41,971 nucleotides of DNA from Actinomycetes bacterium (GTDB taxonomy: Bacteria > Actinomycetota > Acidimicrobiia > Acidimicrobiales > Acidimicrobiaceae): assembly GCA_021785255.1 (NCBI GenBank), contig JAJYGA010000088.1, forward strand, positions 1 through 41,971. Direction: 5' to 3'. This document shows positions 19,035-27,300 of this stretch, piece after piece. The position numbers and the translations under genes were made by a program. The notes below the pieces were generated by a model. It worked only from the letters and a program-made list of their open reading frames with translations. It did no database searches and had not been told where the DNA came from. The number at the start of each line of letters is the position of its first letter. The stretch's first letter is position 1.

Positions 19035-19085
19035 TGCATTTTGGACCGACGGTAGGGTATATTCGGTGAATTCAGAGAAAGGTTT
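19035..19085 (+). pseudogene. Short pckG-like remnant
   Basis: The stretch 19060-19085 matches 17938-17963 of the intact pckG at about 23 of 26 positions. The similarity continues more weakly to the left through a shared TTTTGGA. In one frame it still reads GRVYSVNSEKGL, parallel to [12 protein letters not shown] of the enzyme, but the flanks are not alignable by eye. It may be all that remains of a second or partially duplicated pckG. Confidence 0.45.
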
Positions 19086-19296
19086 GTCTGATTCCTTCTC
19101 GAGAAATCTCTGATGGTTGTTGATAAATAGCTATTAGTTTTGCCAACCTACTGAAAATCTTCAAGATCTTGCACAAGGCTTTGCTTTGTTGTGGATGACT
19201 CAGAGCAGGTCGAGAGTCGATCGCGACTAGGCACCGAAATCAGTGAACTTAGGAGGATGCGTAGGTGAAGTTCCGAAGGTACCAGGTGGAACTCCA

Positions 19297-19340
19297 TGAC
19301 TATATCTAGTTCGACGGCCAATGTTGACTAGATATAGTCA
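19297..19340. repeat. Perfect 14-bp inverted repeat
   Basis: TGACTATATCTAGT (19297-19310) is the exact reverse complement of ACTAGATATAGTCA (19327-19340), with 16 bases between. There is no T tract on either strand. It may be a protein-binding dyad, a decayed element end or a stem-loop in the 3' region of the lipoprotein transcript. Confidence 0.75.
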
Positions 19341-19500
19341 GGCTAAGATACTGGACTTCGTGCAACATAGTGCCCATGTGCAGATGCCAAAAGTGCTCCG
19401 AAACTATTTCCAGTTGTGCAGATATGGCATTGAACTCACGAGCCTGGGTTCCAGGTTCGTCCAAAGCTCGTCGACTAACCTTTGAGAAGGCAGCTCGCTA

Positions 19501-20313
19501 TCACTTTTCTACGAAGATGTTCATTCCGCCAGCGATACGAGAAGTACTTCCCTTCATGGTTGCGACAATTCTGAACGGCGTGGTTGAACTTGCCATCACG
19601 TCTGTTGATACCATGCCATTTGAAGATGTCGAGTATGACATTGGGGAAGTTGCAGGGGAGCCCATTCCTGATGACATAGACGTCTTGGGAGTTACGGTTA
19701 CGCTGGCACCAGGCACAGGACCAGACGGCGAGGAAACCAAAATACTTAAATGTTGGCTACTAGACGATGCAACCGTGGCGAAAGGTGAAACTGTGACGTA
19801 GTCGCCAATGGGAGCGGTGGGGGAAGTACCTGGACTTGTCCACCAAGCATCCATAGACCCTATAGCACCTTTTGTTTGACTAAACGTTGATAAGGTGCCT
19901 ACCGATACCCCTATCATCTCCATAGTGTTCACCGGTTGGCCTTTTAAAATCAACGTTGCCTTGCCAGCGGAATCAGTGCGGGCGGAAGCCGAAACAACGT
20001 AAGGGCTAGCAGCTGTTGTACCTGACTTTACCCATGTTTTTACTCCTATCCCACTAAGAGGTACCATGGTGCCAAGGTAAAACGATACCGGTGCTTGTGG
20101 CACTGGTGCTCCAGACTTCGATAGTGCGGTCAGCGTAAACGTGGCATCTTGCCCACTTTGTACCATCTGTGCCGTTTTAGAGGTGAGGATCGTGTATACC
20201 CCCGTCTGTGGCTTGGAAACTGAAGTTGTGTTTGAAGTGCTCGATGAAGTTGTTCCACAAGCGCTTAGAAGCACAGAAAGCCCAGCGGCTCCTAAAATCG
20301 TTTTACGGGTCAC
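19501..20313 (-). CDS. Secreted lipoprotein with Ig-like repeats
   Basis: A 270-aa lipoprotein. The N-terminus has a basic MTRK, a hydrophobic stretch and the lipobox LSAC (Cys near residue 19), followed by a Ser/Thr-rich linker. The rest is rich in Ser, Thr, Gly and Val with two beta-sandwich-like units: 'GQDATFTLTALSKSGAPVP', and later 'SPSGPVPGASVTVTP' before a Met/Ser-rich loop. This is the pattern of Big1/invasin-type Ig-like domains, so a cell-surface structural or carrier role is plausible; no enzyme motif is seen. It starts at a GTG preceded by AGGAAGAG. The run MSSGMGSPATSPMS is rich in Met and might bind copper, which is speculation. Confidence 0.78.
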   Translation of the reverse strand: MTRKTILGAAGLSVLLSACGTTSSSTSNTTSVSKPQTGVYTILTSKTAQMVQSGQDATFTLTALSKSGAPVPQAPVSFYLGTMVPLSGIGVKTWVKSGTTAASPYVVSASARTDSAGKATLILKGQPVNTMEMIGVSVGTLSTFSQTKGAIGSMDAWWTSPGTSPTAPIGDYVTVSPFATVASSSSQHLSILVSSPSGPVPGASVTVTPKTSMSSGMGSPATSPMSYSTSSNGMVSTDVMASSTTPFRIVATMKGSTSRIAGGMNIFVEK

Positions 20314-20640
20314 GTACTCTTCCTATTCCGTATTGCTCTATGTTCTGTTATTAGAATATAGCTAATAGTCTAGTATGGCATTTGTATATGAATAATGCGT
20401 GGCTTAACTGAGTGTCTCAGGATATGTACAGTAAACAAAGCAGTCAGTTTTTGTCGATAGCCCGATGATGTCTTGAATAAATGAGACTGAGGGCTCTATG
20501 CTGCCTAAAGTTAGGCTATCAATGAAGGTTTTAACTACTTGTTTGCATCCCTCATCAGAGTTTCACTGTAAGACTGGATTTTCAACAAAAGAACCTAAGT
20601 CCACTAGACAAGATAATAAGTAGCGGCGGGGCAATGTTGT
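20314..20640. other. Promoter region and unassigned DNA
   Basis: The first 100 bases contain AT-rich blocks on the minus strand (for example TATATTCT and TAGACTAT) suitable for the lipoprotein promoter, though exact boxes cannot be fixed. The remainder up to the IS3 remnant has no recognisable gene. Confidence 0.35.
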
Positions 20641-20644
20641 CATA

Positions 20645-21495
20645 GTTCCAGGGCGTGGTAGATGAACTCCGGTTCGCTATCTGATAGTGTGTACTTTGGA
20701 GTCCTCCACTCGGCAACAATGCCATCTAATGCCTCAGTTAGTCCTTGGACATGATCGAACTATCTATGAGGGATGTCGGGTACTCACGAGAGTACTCGTC
20801 TGTGACAGTGAGCAGTTTGATAACCTTTTCATCTCGAGTCTTATCGATCTGGAAGCTCAATTGCTCAGGTGATGTTGGCACCGACTGCCTGATGAGTTCC
20901 CATGGCAATGCTGTGACGTGCTCTGTTGTGCTAACGTATGCGGTATGGTGCGTCCAGTTCGGTATCCCTCCAAAGACGATGAACTTCTTCAGGTTCACCT
21001 TATATCGTTCTTCCAAGACGGCTCGATAGACCTTCTTGTAGCCCTGGCGAGGATGGTCGAAATCGAACTTCCTTAAGAACTCCGTCCGTAAGTTCCTCGA
21101 TTATCGCCGCTTTGACTTTGAGATCTGCCTTTGAGTAGATCTTGGTTGGCCCGTGACCTTGCAGGCTCTGCGCTTTGAAACCCCGAACCGCTGATGTAGT
21201 AACTTCACCGCTCTGCGCCTGTGATTCGGGGTTACCAGTTTCTGATCTCGAACTCCTTTGGCATTGTCTTGTCGAGGTCAGGTCGACGATGATTGTCTTG
21301 AGCTTGCGGTTCTCTGTCTTGAGTTCCTTCAAGCGTTTTTCGTCATTAGCCTTCATACCGCCATAGTGGTTCTTCCATCGATACCAAGTGGTTTCGGTGA
21401 TGCCAGAGTTCCTTGTTACTTCGGCAACCGTTTTGCCCTTGATAGGCATCCGGTCACCTTCTACAAGCCTTCCGTGACTTGCTCAGAGGTGCGCT
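20645..21495 (-). pseudogene. Degenerate IS3-family element (orfA/orfB remnants)
   Basis: The minus strand carries pieces of an IS3-family transposase in several frames. OrfA: KKRTSEQVTEGL near 21490-21455, then a frame change to GKTVAEVTRNSGITETTWYR and WKNHYGGMKANDEKRLKEL, a typical helix-turn-helix and leucine-zipper N-terminus. OrfB: pieces reading DEKVIKLLTVTDEYSREYP (around the second catalytic Asp), then EALDGIVAEWRTPKYTL and SDSEPEFIYHALEL, where SDNGPEF is expected, followed by a stop. Internal stops, frameshifts and missing segments make it non-functional. The end of the orfB catalytic domain is missing. Confidence 0.8.
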
Positions 21496-21559
21496 TCTTA
21501 CTCTATAAGTAGTTTCTCTCTCATGTATATTCTTGTCGGTCTTCTCGCAATTTGGGCGG

Positions 21560-21890
21560 ATCAAATAGGGTTCACCATATCGGTGACTTCCGGGTCTAGT
21601 ATCTGGTACCAATTGTAGAACCCAGAGATGGCGACCAGGCGCCGATTGCTACAGGAGGTGGCCAAGCTAGTGTTCCGGGTATCTAATCGAGTAGACATTG
21701 CCTCGTCTCGTCTCCGGAGCATTACTGCAGAAGTTCAAGTATCGAAGCAGCCACCAATAGTTACCTTCTGTGACGAATGCTGCTCTTCAACCAGCCATCG
21801 GCAGAAAGGCAAGAGGTCAAATGCGTAAGCCTCCGCTGTCCTTGGCGAGTGGCCCCGGTCCGCCAGATAACTGAGATAGACAACCACCAA
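21560..21890 (-). pseudogene. Tyrosine recombinase (integrase) N-terminal remnant
   Basis: Minus-strand translation gives YLSYLADRGHSPRTAEAYAF followed by DLLPFCRWLVEEQH, the SAM-like core-binding domain of phage/XerC-type recombinases. After a stop and frame change it continues as SNRRLVAISGFYNWYQILDP and then a DMVNPI ending at a stop, like the usual NRRLAALSGFY...NP stretch. No catalytic domain (Arg, HxxR, Tyr) follows. It is a relic of an integrase lying at the left boundary of the plus-strand defence cassette. Confidence 0.7.
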
Positions 21891-22117
21891 CTAGTTACGG
21901 TCAACCACCAAGCCCGACAGGCTCCAGCCCTCTTCTTTGTGATCGGGCCGCAACGTCTCTGTCTCCACGAGGCGTCAGTATTGCAGTATCTCAGCATTGT
22001 GCAAGTACCAATACGCGAGATCCCCAATATTTCCGAAATATCTGAGCTTGCGTGGAATACCAAGGAAATAGTGTCCACCATCATTGCTACTAGTTATTAG
22101 TCACATAAAGAGGGAGT

Positions 22118-22137
22118 GGAGAGGGGAAGTTCTCTCC
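22118..22137. promoter_or_regulatory. Small dyad upstream of the HNH gene
   Basis: GGAGAG (22118-22123) and CTCTCC (22132-22137) form a six-base dyad with an eight-base spacer, about 60 bases before the HNH start. It could be an operator or leader hairpin. No clear -35/-10 pair was fixed. Confidence 0.3.
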
Positions 22138-22197
22138 CATCACTCGACACCTTGCCCTGATTGAGCTCGGTTGGCTTCTCCTGGTAACATCGGTTAC

Positions 22198-23817
22198 ATG
22201 AACTCGCTATATCTTAACAGACTGTCGCCTGAGGCGCGCCAGTCCCTAATAGACAGGCTCCATTCTATGCAGTCGGGAAACTGTTTCATTTGTGAGAGAC
22301 CGATCGATCTCAAACTTCACGCGAACTCTTTTGACATCGATCACGTCGAACCTCTAAAGCTTGGCGGTAAGGACGGGGAGGAGAACTTCGCGCTAGCTCA
22401 CTCGACTTGCAACAGGTCTAAGCAGGCGACGGATCTTCGTGTTGCTCGAGTCCTGGCGCGATTCGAAATGATCAGAGAGAGGTGTGCTCAGGACGATCGC
22501 GGTCCAAATCTCGCTGATATTCTTCGGGCTTATGGAGGCGCTAAATATGAGCTCATGTTTGGTATTGTAGGTCACAACATTCGCCTGACCTTAGACGCAA
22601 TGGGTGATCCGGAGATTCAGTCTCTTCCGCTCTACACGGATCCACTGAGCAAACTGCAGTATTTCTTTAGTGTTCTGCCGATCGAGTATCTTCATCACGA
22701 CGACAGGATTAATCCTCGCAACCTTGGTGGAAGCCTCGCACCTTTGGTCGAGGAGTTCCACCTAGGGAGGCCACAACTCCATGCGGCGCTCGCGTGGATT
22801 GATCGAAGCCAAGGACCTGGTCTGGTGAAGGTGTTTGACGGCCAACATAAGGTAAGCGCACAATTGCTGCTAGGCGTGCGGTCGCTTCCCGTTCGGGTGT
22901 TCATTGACCCTGATCCTGAACTTCTCCTTACCACCAATACGCGCGCAGGAACCACTCTACGTCAGGTTGCATTTGATAGGTCGGTCCAAAGACGGCTTGG
23001 AAGATCCCTCTTCACTGACAGGCTTGAGAGGTATCGGCTTGAAAAGGGATTACCAGATGATGATGAATCCATGTCTGAGCGTGACCTGGTCAACTTTTTC
23101 AGGGGAGAATCTAGAGAAGTAAAGCGCTACGCCGTTGATGCCGTTAGAGCTGCCATCACACATAACTCCCTGAACAAACTAACCCCCTACATTGAGTTCG
23201 GAGGTAGGTCAACTGAAAAGCCGCTCTCGTACAGCACGGTAGAGAAGACGTTTTTCTCGTTCTTCATATATACCGATGTCTTAGACACTCCTCTCAATTA
23301 TAGGGCTGATGAGGGCCTCAATCCCCGTCAGTTGGAGATCGACCAAGTCGTCCGGCTGATGAATTTTGTTGCTGAGATCATACTCGTCGACCAGTTCGAC
23401 ACCGAGCTTGGCACGGCCCGCCTTGAGAATAAAGTTCAGAAGAACGAAGATATACCTGAACCTCATCTTAGGGCTTTCAGAATGTGTAAGGAAGAAGTAC
23501 TTTACTCATGGTTAATCTATATTAGACAAATAGTTCAGGGTCACTTTACGTACAGTGGTCAACCCTTCGATCAGAACAGATCATTTCAATACAAGTTCCC
23601 AGAACAGTTATGGAGGCAACTGCACTCCTATCTTGTCCACTTGAGGGACTTTCCGCTCTGGGTTAATCGTGACTTATCTTCCACTGTTTTTGGAGGCAAG
23701 CAATCTAGCGAGTTTTGGAGAATAATCTTCGAGAGTGGCAAGACTCCTGAAGGACAGCAAGTGCTGAGTGGATCGATCAACCTAATGACCATGATCGAAG
23801 ATGCTGACTCGGTATGA
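22198..23817 (+). CDS. HNH endonuclease fused to DGQHR/ParB-like domain
   Basis: A 539-aa protein, first gene of the defence cassette. The N-terminal HNH nuclease reads CxxC (Cys29, Cys32), then DIDHVEPLKLGG with the catalytic DH at 48-49, Asn63 and CNRSK (71-75). After a linker (about 85-160) comes a DGQHR-type segment: VFDGQHK (212-218), followed by a ParB-like PVRVFIDPD and a TTNTRAGTTL stretch. DGQHR domains occur in DndB of DNA phosphorothioation systems and belong to the ParB/sulfiredoxin superfamily. The last 270 residues are mostly helical with no motif I recognise. An upstream TTG (22171) would add nine residues; neither start has a strong ribosome site. A DNA-cutting or DNA-sensing role is inferred from domains and neighbours. 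Confidence 0.82.
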   Translation: MNSLYLNRLSPEARQSLIDRLHSMQSGNCFICERPIDLKLHANSFDIDHVEPLKLGGKDGEENFALAHSTCNRSKQATDLRVARVLARFEMIRERCAQDDRGPNLADILRAYGGAKYELMFGIVGHNIRLTLDAMGDPEIQSLPLYTDPLSKLQYFFSVLPIEYLHHDDRINPRNLGGSLAPLVEEFHLGRPQLHAALAWIDRSQGPGLVKVFDGQHKVSAQLLLGVRSLPVRVFIDPDPELLLTTNTRAGTTLRQVAFDRSVQRRLGRSLFTDRLERYRLEKGLPDDDESMSERDLVNFFRGESREVKRYAVDAVRAAITHNSLNKLTPYIEFGGRSTEKPLSYSTVEKTFFSFFIYTDVLDTPLNYRADEGLNPRQLEIDQVVRLMNFVAEIILVDQFDTELGTARLENKVQKNEDIPEPHLRAFRMCKEEVLYSWLIYIRQIVQGHFTYSGQPFDQNRSFQYKFPEQLWRQLHSYLVHLRDFPLWVNRDLSSTVFGGKQSSEFWRIIFESGKTPEGQQVLSGSINLMTMIEDADSV

Positions 23818-24369
23818 CAGGGGCGTATCAGTAAGTTGGAACCTCATTTAGCGCTTCCAAATACCCAGGCTCGGATTGCAGACCTCAATCCGAATCGCAG
23901 GACATTGCCTCTTGTAGCTCTTGATCTGTGCGACTGCGTGAATGAGGACGTTAAACATAAGCGAGTTACACGTCGTTGTATGTTGTTCTGTCGTTCCAAA
24001 AGAGATATCTCGCTAGCTCGCGGTTCAATCTTTTCTAGGTTCGCGAATACGAGAAACAACGCTTATCTCTATCCATACCAAGCTGACCAAATTTGTTCAG
24101 AGACGGAGGGACTGCCCTGGCACCATACGGGAAGAGCGAGCGCATCGTTTTGCCCTTGGGGATTGATCCTTACGCTATCTCTACAGATCGTTGTGGTGTG
24201 GCTCTCGGAAATGAGTAGTGGCAAAGTCGTATTGCCGTGTATCGGGCTGGCGTGCGTCGCCATATCTCGGGCCTATTATAGGGTGAAACCTTTACGAAGA
24301 TTTCACCAGAGACAGTTGCTCGTCGTCTCGTAACGAGAGTCGAGTCTAAGACAGGGAGAACCAAGCAGC
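23818..24369. other. 552-base spacer inside the defence cassette
   Basis: The gap separates the HNH gene from the large helicase gene, whereas the later genes overlap. A 165-codon frame (23836-24333, TTG start) is open but shows no recognisable domain. Another frame (from about 24109) reads PYGKSERIVLPLGIDPYAIS and, after two stops, ISPETVARRLVTRVESKTGR, which looks protein-like. Either a small gene has decayed here, or the gap is a leader with a second promoter for the three large genes. A ribosome site GGGAG lies near 24354-24358. Confidence 0.4.
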
Positions 24370-27300
24370 GTGGATGTCTTTGAGCTACGCGATCGAATGG
24401 TCGCAGAATACGAAAGCTACGTGATGAGTTTCCTCACTATTGGCGACAGTCGGCTCGTCGCCGAAGTAAAGAAAGAACTCGACTCCGGACTGTTGTGGCC
24501 GGAACCGCGTATTGGCCTGAACCCAAGTTTCGCATCTGGTGGAAAGATCGGTCAGTTGGTGGACGAGGGACTCCTTCATCCTGAGTGTCGCCGGATCTTC
24601 CAGATCAAGAATTCAGCCGGCGATGTCGTAGCCCCTCTAGAGCTCCACCAACACCAGAGAGAAGCGATTAAGATAGCGAGGACCGGAGCCAACTACGTGC
24701 TCACTACAGGAACCGGCTCAGGAAAGAGTCTTGCCTACATCATTCCTATCGTTGATGCTGTGCTTCGTGAGGGGCCAGGTAACGGGATTAAGGCGATCGT
24801 CGTCTACCCGATGAACGCGCTGGCGAACTCCCAAGAACAAGAACTAACCAAATACATCAACTACGGGTACCCTAACAGTCAAGGGCCGGTTACCTTCAAG
24901 CGATACACCGGCCAGGAGACCGACGATGAGAAGCAGGCGATCATCGAAAACCCACCGGACATTCTCCTTACCAACTACGTCATGTTGGAACTCATCCTCA
25001 CGCGTGTCGATGAGACGCGCTTGGTGGATGCGGCACGGGGTCTGCGGTTCCTGGTATTTGACGAATTCCATACCTATAGAGGCCGCCAGGGAGCAGATGT
25101 CGCTTTTCTCGCTAGGAGGACCAAACTTGCCTGCGGTGGGGATCACCTTCAGATCATCGGTACATCGGCGACGATGTCAAGCTCAGGCGATCAACGCGCC
25201 GAGGTAGCCAAGGTTGCCACCTTACTCTTTGGTGCAGAGGTAACCAAGGAAGCGGTTATTGGTGAGACGCTTCGCAGAGCTACCAAAGTACATGACTTCT
25301 CCCAGCCAGTCGAACGTGGGCTCTTGGCGACTCGTCTGCGCTCTGTCAATGAGCCTGCCGCAGATGTTGACACATTCATTGCAGACCCACTTTCGGCCTA
25401 TATCGAACAGACCTTCGGACTCACCGAAGATGCCTCAGGGAGACTCGTTCGCCAGAACCCACGGCCACTTGGAGGCATATCCGGCGTCGCCCACGAACTG
25501 AGTGACCTTACCGGCGTCGCTGTACCCGAGTGTGAACAAGCCCTGCGGAAGCAGCTGCTCGCTGGCTACAACCTCTACCCCGATGGTGGTCGCTTCCCAG
25601 TCTTTGCCTTCAGAGTGCATCAGTTTCTTTCCAGGGGCGATGCAGTCTCTGCCACCTTGGAGGATCCACAAGCTCGGCGGATTTCCTTCGAGGGAGAGTC
25701 GTGGATCACAGGTGATTCGGGAGAGCGCGAGGCTCTCTACCCACTCGCATTCTGCCGCGAGTGTGGGCAGGACTACTACGTCGTGTCGCTGGTCAACAGC
25801 ACGGCCAAGACTTTGCGACGTGACCTGGAGTACACGAAAGAGATGGCAGCGCAGTTGATTCCACGCATCTTCGACGATCGAGGAGCCGAATCCCAGGAGG
25901 AGTCTGGGTATCTCTATTTCGGCAACTGGGACGAGACTGCTCCCGACTACTACGAGACTCTGCCCGAGAATTGGATCACCTATCGAAACGATCAACCCGT
26001 GACCAACTCTCGCTACCGAGATCGATTGCCCATTGCGGTACAGGTTGGCCGAGACGGAGTGCTCGGTCACGGTGGAGTACGCGCCTTTTATTTTCGCACC
26101 CCACTGCAGTTCTGTCTTAACTGCCGTGTCACCTACGGCTCACGCCAGCGTTCTGATGTGCCGAAACTGAGTACTCTTGGCTCAGGGGGACGCTCGACGG
26201 CAACGACGATTCTCTCGCTCTCGCTACTGAAACAGTTGCGGACCTCAACTGGTTTGGATCCGACCGCCCAGAAACTCTTAGTCTTTACCGACAATCGCCA
26301 AGATGCCAGCCTTCAAGCTGGACACTTCAATGACTTTGTGGAGATGACCCAGCTCCGAGCCGGCCTCTATAAAGCCCTATGTCAAGCCGGGGACTCAGGG
26401 GTGTCATACGAGAACCTGACTAACGCTCTTTTTGGCGCGATGAATGTTGGCTTCGAGGTGTATTCCTCTTCGCCGGATGCCCGTTTCAGTGCTAGGGACA
26501 ACATCGAAAGAACCTTCAGAGATGTCCTTGGCTATCGAATCTACCGAGATCTTGAGCGAGGCTGGCGCATCATGGCTCCAAACTTAGAACAGACTGGACT
26601 CTTGCGGATCGACTACCAGGATCTCGATGAGATAGTCGCCTCGGAGGATCTTTGGTGTGATACACACGCTGCTCTAAGAGGTGCCTGCCTTGAAACCCGA
26701 CGTAGCCTGGCGCTGGTACTACTTGACTACCTGCGCAAGGAGCTTGCCATAAAGGTCGACTATCTAGACCCGCAGTTCCAGAGTGGCCTTGCACAGCGAT
26801 CCGGGCAGAATTTGAAGACTCCGTGGGCTATCGACGAGAACGAGAAGTTGCTCACGGCTAAGATCGCCTACGTCGGCTCGGTGTCTGCGAGCAAGGACCA
26901 AGATGTCATCGGGTTGACACGGCTCGGTGCCTATGGTCAATGGCTTCGTAAGCGCTCGACACTGAACCATCTTTTGGACCAACTCCCCTCGGCCGAGGTG
27001 GAGACCGTGATCGCAGAACTCCTCGGCGTACTTGCTCGTGTGGGACTCCTTGCGGAGATTCGCTCACCAAGAGGCCAGAGATCTGGCTACCAAGTCAAAG
27101 CCGCGGCGCTCGTGTGGCACCAAGGGAATGGTGAGATTGCACCTGATCCGATCCACTTGCCTCGGCCCCCAAAAGATGGTCGTCGGCCCAACGAGTACTT
27201 TCAACAGCTTTACATGGGGGCTGCAGAGGGATTTGCTGGCCTTGAGGCCCGTGAACATACCGCCCAGGTTCCCCCGGAGGCACGAGTTGATCGCGAGACG

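Larger units (their letters stand above)
18829..19500. other. Gene-poor gap with pckG-like remnant and inverted repeat
   Basis: No gene is supported. The gap holds a short segment similar to part of pckG (19035-19085) and a 14-bp inverted repeat (19297-19340). The minus-strand lipoprotein gene ends at the right edge, so a convergent terminator would be expected, but no stem followed by a T tract is evident. Confidence 0.45.

Noticed and set aside
19370-19801. Plus-strand 143-codon frame opposite the lipoprotein gene
   Set aside because: It is the antisense of the lipoprotein, whose signal peptide, lipobox and ribosome site are convincing; the plus frame has no motif.
23836-24333. 165-codon frame between HNH and helicase genes as a defence protein
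   Set aside because: No domain is visible and another frame looks equally protein-like in places; treated as a spacer.
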